Below are positions 45,001 through 53,226 of a stretch of DNA of 64,000 nt, piece after piece. Position numbers and translations under genes: made by a program. The notes under the pieces were generated by a model. It saw only the letters and a list, made by a program, of their open reading frames with translations, searched no databases and was not told where the DNA came from. Within the stretch, counting starts at the first letter, position 1, and each line of letters starts with the position of its first letter. This DNA is from Cyanobium sp. NS01. GTDB lineage: Bacteria; Cyanobacteriota; Cyanobacteriia; PCC-6307; Cyanobiaceae. The stretch is from contig NZ_CP047940.1 of the NCBI RefSeq assembly GCF_014280235.1, forward strand, positions 1,550,001 through 1,614,000. The letters are read 5' to 3'.

Positions 45001-45744
45001 TCACTTTTTTTCCTGGAAGACCCCCACATAGACGGTGCCCTGCCGGTAGAGGGGCAGCACCTTGTCGCGCAGATCGGCGTTGTGCAGGCGAACGCAACCG
45101 AGGGTGGGGTGCAGGGGCTGCATCGGTGCCCAGGCCCTGGGCCAGCCGCAGGCAGATCCACCGCCGTGGAGCATGATCCCGGCCCGGCTAACGGCCACCT
45201 CCTGGCCCTCCAGCTCCTCCATGTCGAAGGAGTACCAGCCGTAGGCCATGGCCGTGTCGCTGCAGGGGGGATTGGGGTTCTGCTCGTAGTCCGCGTAGAG
45301 CTGGCCCAGTCGGTAGAGCCCCGGCGGGGTGTCGGTGCTGTTCTGGGTCCAGTCGGTGTCGGCGCCTTGGCCGCGGGCCAGGCAGGGAACCTTCCAGAGG
45401 AGCCGGCCGGCGTGGTCGTAGGCCTCCATGTCCTCGTCCCGGTCATTAACCAGCAGGTATGAATCCCCGGGCTGGACGGGTGCTGCCATCCCCGGGCCAG
45501 CCATGCCGGCTTCCTCTGAACCGCGGGGATCGAGGCCGCCGCCAGGAGCAGCTGGTGCCGGGGGCGCAGCGGGTTTCTGGCTAAAGGTGAGCGCCCAGGG
45601 GGCCTGCTCATCGAGGACGGCCTCGCTGCCGGGCAGGGCAGCGATCGCGGCATGGAGGGTCCAGACGCCGGAGACCTGCTGAGGTTCACCGCGGAAGGCT
45701 TCAAAGCGATCCTGAAACCGCTCGGGGGTCATGGGGCTGGCCAT
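45001..45744 (-). CDS. YkuD-type L,D-transpeptidase-like protein, endolysin candidate
   Basis: A 247-residue protein. The C-terminal about 150 residues carry the L,D-transpeptidase (YkuD) pattern: TPPGLYRLGQLYADYE, AGIMLHGGGSACGWP (His of the HG motif) and HPTLGCVRLHNADLRDKVLP with the catalytic Cys and Arg of the [ST]-x-GC-[IV]-R box. The N-terminal part has an Ala/Pro-rich linker and no signal peptide. In a phage element beside a possible holin this suggests a cell-wall-active lysis enzyme, or a wall-modifying protein. Start at 45744 or 45732 (MTPERF). Confidence 0.72.
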   Translation of the reverse strand: MASPMTPERFQDRFEAFRGEPQQVSGVWTLHAAIAALPGSEAVLDEQAPWALTFSQKPAAPPAPAAPGGGLDPRGSEEAGMAGPGMAAPVQPGDSYLLVNDRDEDMEAYDHAGRLLWKVPCLARGQGADTDWTQNSTDTPPGLYRLGQLYADYEQNPNPPCSDTAMAYGWYSFDMEELEGQEVAVSRAGIMLHGGGSACGWPRAWAPMQPLHPTLGCVRLHNADLRDKVLPLYRQGTVYVGVFQEKK

Positions 45745-45795
45745 GGGCGTGGTGCTGCTGAGCCCTGTTGCCAGTGCTGGCTTGGGGCCGCCCCC

Positions 45796-45996
45796 TCAGA
45801 AGGGCAGCTCGCTCTCGGGGCACCACACGGGCACCGAAGCTGGCGTGGCCACCTGGCGCTCAAAGAGCAGATCAGCGCAGAGCTGCTCCAGCCGCTCCAG
45901 AGGAGCAGGGCGGTGGGCCGAGGCCTCCTCGCATATGCACTCCAGGGTGCGGGAGCTCAGGAGCTGGAAGGCGCGGATCCGGGATGCGGAAGCCAT
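45796..45996 (-). CDS. small hypothetical protein
   Basis: A 66-residue protein from ATG 45996. Helical (CICEEASAHRPAPLERLEQL), Cys-containing, with no recognised domain. It ends SELPF, an acidic-hydrophobic tip reminiscent of SSB-type tails, but too short to weigh. Palindromic copy B lies 30 bp upstream. Confidence 0.4.
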   Translation of the reverse strand: MASASRIRAFQLLSSRTLECICEEASAHRPAPLERLEQLCADLLFERQVATPASVPVWCPESELPF

Positions 45997-46025
45997 GGCA
46001 GGCGTAGCGAAGACCCCGAAGCAGG

Positions 46026-46123
46026 CCGGGCGGGGTCAAGGGGCAGCCCCCTCTGCAATGCGGAGCGCAGCGCAGCCAACGCACCAGTCCGGCTGACTCG
46101 CGTCAGCCCTTGAGGCCGCCCGG
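46026..46123 (-). repeat. palindromic element, copy B
   Basis: Outer arms CCGGGCGG (46026-46033) and CCGCCCGG (46116-46123), a 2x2 internal mismatch, then TCAAGGG (46036-46042) and CCCTTGA (46107-46113). It includes the 18-mer GACTCGCGTCAGCCCTTG (46095-46112), identical in copy A. A local hairpin GCTGAC-GCGA-GTCAGC is also present. Confidence 0.62.
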
Positions 46124-46230
46124 ACCATGAGGAGGGCTGCGCGTAGCCGATCCACTGAGCGCCGGTGGGGAAGAGCCGCAACCTACCTGGCAATTTGAGC
46201 GCATACCCCCAGCTACCGCGGCGGCGGCCA

Positions 46231-46276
46231 TGAAGCGATTACCTGTCACCAACCGCTTCATCGGGTGAAGCGATTA
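46231..46276. promoter_or_regulatory. triple TGAAGCG operator upstream of the Fic gene
   Basis: TGAAGCGATTA at 46231-46241, the inverted form ACCGCTTCA at 46252-46260, and TGAAGCGATTA again at 46266-46276, ending 10 bp before the ATG. This is a promoter-proximal operator arrangement for autoregulation, most simply by the wHTH in Fic. Confidence 0.6.
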
Positions 46277-46286
46277 GGCTGTGGTG

Positions 46287-47450
46287 ATGGTTTCATCCTG
46301 GATCTGGCAGCAGCCGGACTGGCCCCAGTTCCGCTGGAAGGGCTCCGCTCTGGAACCGCTGCTGGAGCAGGCCCGCGCTGCACGCCAGGAGTTGCTGAGC
46401 CGGTTGGAGACGCTGGAGCCCCCGCTCGATCGCGAGGCGATCTCCGCCTTGCTGGGCCGGGAGAGCCTGGGCACGGCCGCCATCGAAGGCGAGCTGCTGG
46501 ATCCCGGCCAGGTGCGCTCCTCAATCGCGCGCCGACTGCGCCTTCCCCTGGCCGAGGGGCAGCCGGCCACCAGCGCCCAGGTGGAGGGCCTGCTGGATGT
46601 GTTGCTGGAGGCCACCAGCAGCCTGGAGGCTCCCCTCACCCTGGCCACGCTGAACCACTGGCATCGGCGCCTGTTTGCCGCTGGCCCCGATGACCTGCGC
46701 GCCATTCGGATCGGTGAACTGCGCGATGAAGCCCCGATGCAGGTGCTCTCCGGTGCCATCGGCCGTGAGCGCCTGCACTTTGAAGCGCCGCCCCGAGACC
46801 AGCTCGAAGAGCAGCTGAAGGTCTTCCTGGATTGGGTCGCCTCCCCGCCTGCGCAGCTGGACGGACTGTTGCGCGCGGGCCTGGCCCACCTCTGGTTTCT
46901 CACCCTCCACCCCTATGAAGACGGCAACGGCCGCTTGGCCCGTGCCATCACCGATCGGCTGCTCGCCCAGGACTGCAGGGCCCAGGTCCAACGGGAGTTG
47001 TCTGGCCGCGCCCTGGGCATCTCCGCCCAGATCCTGCGGGAGCGGGAGGGCTACTACACGGCACTGGAGCGCTGCCAGCGGGGAAATCTGGATGTCACCG
47101 GATGGCTGAGCTGGTTCCTGGAGCAGCTCACGGCAGCGGCGGCCACCAATGGCGCCGTGATCGATGCGGTGCGGCGCAAGGCGGCCTTCTGGTGGAGCCA
47201 CCGTCACAGCGGCTTCAACAGCCGCCAGCAGAAACTGCTCAATCGGTTGCTGGATGCCGAACCGGAGGGTTTCACAGGCGGCATGACCCTGCGCAAGGCC
47301 ATCAGCCTCACCAAGGTGAGCCGCGCCACGGCCTGGCGCGATCTGGCCGAGCTGGTGGAGCAGCAGGCGCTCGAGCCGATCGGCGAGGGCCGCAGCCGCG
47401 CCTATCGCCTCCATTGGCCAGGCGGGCCGCTACCCGGGGATGGCGCGTAA
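46287..47450 (+). CDS. Fic-family AMP-transferase with N-terminal inhibitory motif
   Basis: A 387-residue Fic protein. N-terminus WIWQQPDWPQFRW matches DUF4172-type Fic enzymes. Inhibitory motif TAAIEG near residues 66-71 fits the [S/T]xxxE[G/N] consensus of class II Fic proteins, so the active site is probably autoinhibited. Fic active site: HPYEDGNGRLAR (about 207-218) with catalytic His. The C-terminal part LRKAISLTKVSRATAWRDLA is a winged helix. ATG 46287 preferred over GTG 46281/46284. It is flanked by the lysis-like block and the capsid gene and looks like a cargo gene with its own operator. Confidence 0.85.
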   Translation: MVSSWIWQQPDWPQFRWKGSALEPLLEQARAARQELLSRLETLEPPLDREAISALLGRESLGTAAIEGELLDPGQVRSSIARRLRLPLAEGQPATSAQVEGLLDVLLEATSSLEAPLTLATLNHWHRRLFAAGPDDLRAIRIGELRDEAPMQVLSGAIGRERLHFEAPPRDQLEEQLKVFLDWVASPPAQLDGLLRAGLAHLWFLTLHPYEDGNGRLARAITDRLLAQDCRAQVQRELSGRALGISAQILREREGYYTALERCQRGNLDVTGWLSWFLEQLTAAAATNGAVIDAVRRKAAFWWSHRHSGFNSRQQKLLNRLLDAEPEGFTGGMTLRKAISLTKVSRATAWRDLAELVEQQALEPIGEGRSRAYRLHWPGGPLPGDGA

Positions 47451-47548
47451 GCGGGGATCGGTGAGCTGGGGATTGGTCATCGGCCCAGGCTCAGCAGCCT
47501 CAACCTCAACAATCACCATGCCCACAAGGGACCTGGCAACAGGAGCTG

Positions 47549-48490
47549 TTGTCACTGGGGCCAGGCCCCTGGAGCGTGCCCTTGGGCCTGACCTTGATCG
47601 AGGCGCAGAAATACGCCCGCCGTGCTGAGCAGCTGGCGGTGCTCAAGACCTTTGCGGAGGGGGAGCTGCTGCGCCGCTTGCCGTTCCGCAACCTCGTCGG
47701 TGGCTCGCTGAGCTTTCCGGCTGAGACCAAACTGCCCCGTGTCGGCTTCCGTGCCGTCAACGAGGGCTACCGCCAGAGCTATGGGGTGATCAACTCCGAT
47801 TCGGAGTTCGTGCACCTGTTCGGCGGCGATCTGGATGTGGACCGCTCGATCGTGGATCTGCAGGGCCCCGAGGCGCGCGCCGCCCAGACCGAAATGAAGG
47901 TGCGCTCGATGCGCCTCACCCTGGAGGCAGCAATCATCAATGGTGACGACACCTTTGATCCCCGCGCCTTCAACGGGCTGAGCAAGCGCCTGGGGCCTGG
48001 AGACGACCAGACCATCGACAACGGCGGCAGCACGCTCAACCTGCTGGCGCTGGAGGCATTGACCGACAGCGTGATCGGTTACGGCGGCGACAAGGTGCTG
48101 ATCGCCAGCAAGGCGGCCCGCCGCCAGATCAGCACCGCCTCCCGCCAGGCCGGCGGCGACCTCTACGAGGTGATCGATGGGCGCCACTACTTCGAGGGGG
48201 TGGAGATCCTGATGGTGGAAGAGGACGCCGAGGGCAACGCCGTGCTCGGCTACGACGAACCGGGAGACACCACCTCCATCTACTGCTGCGTGCTCGGCGA
48301 TGCGGCGGTCTGCGGCCTGCAGGGCCCGTTCGAGGGGCGCTACGGGATCTCGGTTCGGGACTTCGGGGAGGTGCACGACGCGCCGGTGTTCCGCACGCGG
48401 GTGGATTGGTACGTGGGCTTTGCCGTCTGCAACCGCAAGGCGGCAGCGCGCCTGTTCAACGTGGCGCCCATGCCGTTGGTGCTGCCCTGA
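47549..48490 (+). CDS. major capsid protein
   Basis: A protein of 313 aa from TTG 47549, or 304 aa from GTG 47576 (VPLGLTLIEAQKYA), the more family-like start. The helical N-terminus (EAQKYARRAEQLAVLKTFAE) is followed by LVGGSLSFPAETKLPRVGFR, MRLTLEAAIINGDDTFDPRA and NLLALEALTDSVIGYGG, then IAS...RRQISTASRQAGGDLY and a C-terminal RVDWYVGFAVCNRKAAARL. The last phrase is typical of HK97-fold capsids. AGGAG at 47541-47545 could serve either start. Confidence 0.78.
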   Translation: MSLGPGPWSVPLGLTLIEAQKYARRAEQLAVLKTFAEGELLRRLPFRNLVGGSLSFPAETKLPRVGFRAVNEGYRQSYGVINSDSEFVHLFGGDLDVDRSIVDLQGPEARAAQTEMKVRSMRLTLEAAIINGDDTFDPRAFNGLSKRLGPGDDQTIDNGGSTLNLLALEALTDSVIGYGGDKVLIASKAARRQISTASRQAGGDLYEVIDGRHYFEGVEILMVEEDAEGNAVLGYDEPGDTTSIYCCVLGDAAVCGLQGPFEGRYGISVRDFGEVHDAPVFRTRVDWYVGFAVCNRKAAARLFNVAPMPLVLP

Positions 48491-48555
48491 ACGCCAGCCC
48501 CAACCCAGGAGAACTGTCCAGAGCCACTCATCTATTTCCCCCAGGAGCTCCATCC

Positions 48556-48990
48556 ATGACCTCTCAAGCCACCCGGCTGCTCGATGCCCAGACGGTGCTC
48601 GTCGGCTGGATCAACCACTCCGCCACCGACTGCTACGAACACACCCGCAGCAGCGGTGATGTGGTGAACCTCGGCACCGATCTCGATGCCACCAGTTCCT
48701 TTGTGCTCGTCGCCTCCCACCCCGGCCACAGCGAGGCGGTGACGGTGACCCTGGAGCTGGCGCCGCTGCTGGCCGATGGCAGCGCTGGCAGCTGGATCAC
48801 CGCCGCGGCCGTCGCCATCCCCGCCGCCGGCGGCAAGGTGGAGGCGATCATCAGCGGCTCCGCCCTGCTGATCAACCCCGCCGACAGCGCGCTGATCACC
48901 CCGCCCTGCCTGCGGCTGGCGCGGGCGACGGTCTCTCCCGCCACGCCAGTGGGGATGACCGTGGCGCTCACCGCCAACCAAGGGCTGTGA
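48556..48990 (+). CDS. hypothetical head/decoration-like protein
   Basis: A 144-residue protein from ATG 48556. Beta-rich: SSFVLVASHPGHSEAVTVTL, AIPAAGGKVEAIISGSALLI. It follows the capsid gene by 65 bp, where decoration or cement proteins often lie. No family recognised. Confidence 0.55.
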   Translation: MTSQATRLLDAQTVLVGWINHSATDCYEHTRSSGDVVNLGTDLDATSSFVLVASHPGHSEAVTVTLELAPLLADGSAGSWITAAAVAIPAAGGKVEAIISGSALLINPADSALITPPCLRLARATVSPATPVGMTVALTANQGL

Positions 48991-48991
48991 G

Positions 48992-49705
48992 GTGAGCGCC
49001 ATGGGCAACCCAATCGACACCCTCTACGTGGCGGCCGGGGCTGAGGCTCTGCCGCTGGAGCTGCTGCAACCCTTTGACAGCAGCAACCCCGCCTCAACGC
49101 CCGTGCGTCTCTCCGACCCGGAGCAGCGGCTCACCGTCAGCCCGGATCCCGGTGTGGGCGATGCATCGCTGCTGCCGCCCAGCCAGGTGCTGATCGGCAA
49201 GGACGGGGCGACCCGCTCGATCTGGCCGGTGCACCTGGCCGGCTGGCAGGCCCTGGGCTGGCAGTTGCTCAGCAGCACCAGTGGCGGCGATGAGCCGGCC
49301 CCGGTGGACACCGGGGGCAACGCGCCGGAGCCAAAGCTGGTGGATGCGCTCGACCTTGAGCCGGAGCAACCGGCAGCGACGGAGACCGCCCCGACACCCG
49401 ATGAGCCCACTCCTACCGACGACCCGCTGGAGACCACCACCGATGGCGGCGAGGCCCTGCTGGCCTCACAGCCCACCGACTTCCAGGCCATGACCAAGGC
49501 CCAGATCGTCGAGTTCTGCTCCTCCGTCTACGGCGTGGAGCTCGATGGCAGCCAGACCAAGGCCGAACTCGTGGAGCAGGCGATGGCGCTGGAGGCCCAG
49601 GCCAGTGCATCGGGCACTGCCAGCGGCAGCAGCGATGCCACGAACAAGGGCATCAACGATGCCGCCGATCTCGCGGCCCTGGAGCTGGGGGATGCCCTGC
49701 TCTGA
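48992..49705 (+). CDS. head-region protein with C-terminal HeH/SAP-like motif
   Basis: A 237-residue protein from GTG 48992 (ATG 49001 also possible). N-terminal beta-rich domain with LIGKDGATRSIWPVHLAGWQ, a long acidic Thr/Pro/Asp linker, then FQAMTKAQIVEFCSSVYGVE and LDGSQTKAELVEQAMALEAQ, the helix-extension-helix pattern of phage HeH/SAP-like proteins. Possibly a head-completion or DNA-contact protein. Confidence 0.55.
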   Translation: MSAMGNPIDTLYVAAGAEALPLELLQPFDSSNPASTPVRLSDPEQRLTVSPDPGVGDASLLPPSQVLIGKDGATRSIWPVHLAGWQALGWQLLSSTSGGDEPAPVDTGGNAPEPKLVDALDLEPEQPAATETAPTPDEPTPTDDPLETTTDGGEALLASQPTDFQAMTKAQIVEFCSSVYGVELDGSQTKAELVEQAMALEAQASASGTASGSSDATNKGINDAADLAALELGDALL

Positions 49706-49785
49706 TCCCTGCAGCCTGCGCTGCCCCGGCCAGCGCATTCCTGGCTGGGGGCTGGCAACAGCTCAGCAGCACTGCCCTGGCGCCG

Positions 49786-50028
49786 ATGGCCACTCCCGAT
49801 CCGGCTGTGCTGGCCGAGCTGACCGCCCAGTGCCGCAGCAGCAGCCGGCCGCAGGGGGTGATCTTCCTGGGCCAGGCCCAGCTGCAGGACGGCGGCACCC
49901 CTGAACCGCCGCCCACCGGCGGCATCACGGCACTGCAGGCCCTGGCGCCGCTGCTCAGTGCTGCCGCCGGCGATGGGGTGGTGGTGATCGCGCTGGACCT
50001 GCGCCTGCTCAGCCCCCTGCCGCCCTGA
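49786..50028 (+). CDS. small hypothetical protein
   Basis: An 80-residue protein from ATG 49786. The open frame extends upstream with coding-like hydrophobic residues back to about 49,702 but lacks a standard start there, so the 5' end is uncertain. Sequence: helical N-terminus, then GVIFLGQAQLQD and a hydrophobic end (GVVVIALDLRLLSPL). No family recognised. Confidence 0.45.
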   Translation: MATPDPAVLAELTAQCRSSSRPQGVIFLGQAQLQDGGTPEPPPTGGITALQALAPLLSAAAGDGVVVIALDLRLLSPLPP

Positions 50029-50065
50029 TCTCTCGTCCTACTTCCCCCCTACTCTCCTGATCGCC

Positions 50066-50743
50066 ATGGCCACCACCACCGAGAGCCGCACCACCGGCCG
50101 CTCCCTGCCCCAGCCCACCGACCTACTGCCGGTGCAGCGCGGCAGCACGCCCTACCGGGCCACTGCTGATGAGGTCAAGGCGTTCATGCTCAGCCCGGCC
50201 ACCGCGGTGGCGATCGGGGCGATCAAGCCTGGCACCAACCTCTCGGTGGATGCCGATGGCACGCTCCACGCCGCAATCCCCGGTGCCCTCACCTACCGGG
50301 GTGCGATCGACCCCACCTCCACCGAGGCACCGGCTGGGGCTGCGGTGGGGGATGTCTACCTGGCCAGTGCCGGCGGTCCTGCTCTGGCCAGCTGGCAGGG
50401 CCTTGCTGGTGAGCAGATCGCCCAGGGTGACCTGCTGCTGTTTGACGGCAGCGACTGGAGCGCCAACGCCGCCCTGGGCCCCGATGGCGCCGGCGTGATC
50501 CGCATCCAGGTGGCCGCACCGCTGAGCGTCGAGGAGAGCGATCCCGCCCAACCGCTGCTCAGCGTTGAGCCCGGCACCACCACGGCTGCCGGCGTGGTGC
50601 AGCTGGCTGATCCGCTGGCCCTGGCGGACGGCACCCCCGGTCGGGTGGTGGACGCGGCCCAGCTACAGGCGGCGATGGCCACTGCCCAGCCGGCCGGCGA
50701 CTACATGCCGCTGGACCTGAGCACCCTGCCGGCTCTGCCCTGA
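50066..50743 (+). CDS. fibre-like structural protein
   Basis: A 225-residue protein. Residues about 70-135 form a beta-rich domain (GALTYRGAIDPTSTEAPAGA, GDVYLASAGGPALASWQGLA), and AAGVVQLADPLALADGTPGR with VVDAAQL near residue 180 is the repeat seen in phage tail-fibre and collar proteins. N-terminus TDLLPVQRGSTPYRATADEV. Likely presents the following beta-propeller protein at the virion surface. Confidence 0.6.
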   Translation: MATTTESRTTGRSLPQPTDLLPVQRGSTPYRATADEVKAFMLSPATAVAIGAIKPGTNLSVDADGTLHAAIPGALTYRGAIDPTSTEAPAGAAVGDVYLASAGGPALASWQGLAGEQIAQGDLLLFDGSDWSANAALGPDGAGVIRIQVAAPLSVEESDPAQPLLSVEPGTTTAAGVVQLADPLALADGTPGRVVDAAQLQAAMATAQPAGDYMPLDLSTLPALP

Positions 50744-50755
50744 GCGCCGCAGCAG

Positions 50756-51805
50756 ATGACCCTCCAACCAGGCGACCTGCTGGCGATCACCCGCCCCGCT
50801 GGCCCCGAGGCCGGCACTTATCAGCTGCCGGCAGCAGCGCTGGCAGAGCTGGCTGGCCCGCCGCCGATGCTGGGGATCAGCGGGGTGCTTTGGACGACCG
50901 TGCGCTCGGCGGCGGACAACAGCTGGCAGGCGATCTGCTGGTCGCCGGAACTGCGCCTGTTCGCCTGCGTGGCCAACAGCGGCAGTGGCAACCGGGTGAT
51001 GACCTCCAGCGATGGCATCCGTTGGAGCGCCCAACCATCAGCGGCGGAACAGAACTGGGTGGCGCTCTGCTGGGCCAGTGAGCTGGGGCTGTTTGTCGCC
51101 GTCAGCGACAGCGGCACGGGCCAGCGGGTGATGACCTCACCGGATGGCCGCAGCTGGAGCCTGCGGCAGGCGCCGGCCGACAACAACTGGACCGCGATCT
51201 GCTGGGCACCCGAGCTGGGCTTGTTGGTGGCCGTGGCCAGCTCGGGCACGGGCAACCGCGTGATGACCAGCAGCGATGGCCTCACCTGGACGGCCGGCCC
51301 TGCTGCCGCGGATCAGGACTGGCGCTCGCTGTGCTGGGCGCCGCAGCTAGGGCTGTTCGTGGCGGTGAGCAGCACTGGCGGGACCCAACGGGTGATGACC
51401 TCTCCCGATGGCCGCAACTGGACGCTGCGGACGGCTGCCGCCAACACCAATTGGACGGCGATCTGCTGGGCGGCGGAGCTGGGTCTGCTGGTGGCGGTGA
51501 GCACCAGCGGCCGGGGCAACCGGGTGATGACCTCCCCGGATGGCATCAGCTGGACCAGCCGTAGCTCGGCCGCCGACAACGCCTGGACCTCCCTCAGCTG
51601 GGCGCCGCACCGTGAGCTCCTAGTGGCGGTGAGCAGCAGCGGTACCGGCAACCGGATCATGACCAGCACCGATGGCCTCAACTGGACGGTGCGCAGCTCC
51701 CCGGCTGATCTGGGCTGGCGCTCGCTCTGCTGGTCGCCTCAGCACAGGCAGTTCGCGGCGGTGAGCAACAGCGGCTCTGGCAACCGGGTGATGGTGAGCC
51801 CGTGA
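50756..51805 (+). CDS. seven-repeat beta-propeller protein, receptor-binding candidate
   Basis: A 349-residue protein. After a short N-terminal part (about residues 1-55) it is seven tandem 44-residue repeats, each with the pattern WxxxCWxxELxLxVAVxxSG, then GNRVMTSxDGxxW. Repeat starts fall at nucleotides 50924, 51056, 51188, 51320, 51452, 51584 and 51716, exactly 132 bp apart with no indels. Seven blades match a closed beta-propeller. It is the last large gene of the virion-like operon, where adhesins lie. Confidence 0.72.
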   Translation: MTLQPGDLLAITRPAGPEAGTYQLPAAALAELAGPPPMLGISGVLWTTVRSAADNSWQAICWSPELRLFACVANSGSGNRVMTSSDGIRWSAQPSAAEQNWVALCWASELGLFVAVSDSGTGQRVMTSPDGRSWSLRQAPADNNWTAICWAPELGLLVAVASSGTGNRVMTSSDGLTWTAGPAAADQDWRSLCWAPQLGLFVAVSSTGGTQRVMTSPDGRNWTLRTAAANTNWTAICWAAELGLLVAVSTSGRGNRVMTSPDGISWTSRSSAADNAWTSLSWAPHRELLVAVSSSGTGNRIMTSTDGLNWTVRSSPADLGWRSLCWSPQHRQFAAVSNSGSGNRVMVSP

Positions 51806-51808
51806 CCC

Positions 51809-52003
51809 ATGCCTGACACCACGACACCCCTGCCGGCGATTGGCTCGCGCTGGTGGCGGGATCTGATCAGCCCCGAGACCGGTGCCACGGTGCTCAGCGT
51901 TGCGGCCGGGACTCCCGAGGACGATCCGATGGTGGAGCTGGCCTACGACGAGGGCGGCAGCGGCTGGTGGCCGCTCTCCACGTTGGTTTTCGAGCAGAGC
52001 TGA
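51809..52003 (+). CDS. small hypothetical protein
   Basis: A 64-residue acidic protein: SRWWRDLISPETGATVLSVA, then VELAYDEGGSGWWPLSTLVF. The Trp-rich, short beta layout suggests a small SH3-like fold. It ends the rightward operon and is convergent with the second sigma-like gene. Confidence 0.5.
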   Translation: MPDTTTPLPAIGSRWWRDLISPETGATVLSVAAGTPEDDPMVELAYDEGGSGWWPLSTLVFEQS

Positions 52004-52021
52004 GAACTGAGTGAAGGGGCC

Positions 52022-52624
52022 TCAGCCCCCTCCGGCGAGCCGCTGGCGCAGGGCAGCGATGGCCTTCTTCTGGGCCCGCTGCACCGACATGGCGCTGATC
52101 ACGAGCCGCTCGGCGGCCTGCCGGAGCGACAGGCCTTCCAGGGCTGTGAGCCGCAGGGCGGTGGCCTGAGAGGCAGGCAGCTGATCCACCAGCTGCTCCA
52201 GCGCCAGGCCATTCACGGCCTCGCTCATGGTCGGCTCGGCTTCTGGAGCAGCCAGCTGATCGAGCATGCAGGGCTCGCCATCGGCTGTGGCATCGAGGCT
52301 GAGGTGCCCAAGCGGGCACTGGCCCTGCTCATGCAGCCGGCGCGGCACGCGCACCAGCCGCACCCGATCACGCAGGTGATGCTGCAGCGCCCCTGTGATG
52401 CAACGCCGCAGATAGGGCGCCGCCGGTTCGCCGGCTCTGCAGCAGGGAGCGGAGCGCACCAGGGCCTCGCGGGCCACCTGGATCAGATCCTCCCGCTCCA
52501 CCAGCGGGAACAGGCGCCGGGCCATGACGGCAGCTATGGCATCAGCCAGCGATAGGTGCTCCAGCACCAGGGCATCACGGGCCTTGAGGGCAGAGCGGCT
52601 TAGGGAGGAAGCGGGGGAAGCCAT
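52022..52624 (-). CDS. second phage sigma-70-like factor (regions 2 and 4)
   Basis: A 200-residue protein from ATG 52624. Region 2 elements: LSLADAIAAVMARRLFPLVE, EREDLIQVAREALVRSAP, and YLRRCITGALQHHLRDRVRL with a following VRVPRRL. Region 4 at the C-terminus: LPASQATALRLTALEGLSLR and QAAERLVISAMSVQRAQKKA (HTH). It resembles small alternative sigma factors and is convergent with the structural operon. Probably recognises element promoters; no anti-sigma factor is visible. Confidence 0.72.
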   Translation of the reverse strand: MASPASSLSRSALKARDALVLEHLSLADAIAAVMARRLFPLVEREDLIQVAREALVRSAPCCRAGEPAAPYLRRCITGALQHHLRDRVRLVRVPRRLHEQGQCPLGHLSLDATADGEPCMLDQLAAPEAEPTMSEAVNGLALEQLVDQLPASQATALRLTALEGLSLRQAAERLVISAMSVQRAQKKAIAALRQRLAGGG

Positions 52625-52881
52625 CGGCAGGACGGCGGAGAACCCCACCCCCACCGGCCGGCCGCAGCGCCGTGACAAGGACGCCCGACCCAGGAGGGCG
52701 CCTGGCCTGATCCTTGACGAGGCGCGAGGACTGGCCGAGGGATCCGGTGGGTGTGCGGCGGTCCGGTGATGAGCCCCTCCCCCTTCCCGTTGCCATGCAG
52801 TGCCCTGGCATGCCGGTTCCCGCGCCGGCCTTGCCGCTGCAGCAGGATGGCGGCCCCATCAAGGGCTGATCCCTGATTGCG

Positions 52882-53070
52882 GTGAGCAACACAGCGCTGG
52901 TGCGGGATCTGTGCGCGGCGGTGGCCTACCTCGGGACACCGCCCAGCGCGGCGGAGCGCTGTTGGACCGCGCAGCGGTTGACCTTGGAGTGTGAGAAGGT
53001 CCCGAAAGAGTTCATGGAGCTGGCGAGGAAACTGATGGCCGACGCGCCTGGCAATTTCGAAACCAGCTAG
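52882..53070 (+). CDS. small hypothetical protein
   Basis: A 62-residue protein from GTG 52882: VRDLCAAVAYLGTPPSAAER, then CEKVPKEFMELARKLMADAP. Helical, no recognised family. It lies between the sigma-like gene and the restriction system, in a 600-bp stretch otherwise without genes. Confidence 0.35.
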   Translation: MSNTALVRDLCAAVAYLGTPPSAAERCWTAQRLTLECEKVPKEFMELARKLMADAPGNFETS

Positions 53071-53226
53071 CAGACATTCCAGCCCCCAAAAGTGCACAGT
53101 GGTGCGGAAGCTGTTTCACCGCAGTCAGGTTGAGTTCCTTTCATTCTGATTGACATGGAGCAGGAAGCGGCGAGGGGCAGTGATGAGGTCAAGCGGGCAT
53201 GCACTTCTGACAACCCTCCGCCGAGG

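Noticed and set aside
50924-51805. CRISPR array or diversity-generating retroelement target
   Set aside because: The periodic repeats are in-frame coding blades without spacers, and no reverse transcriptase gene is present.
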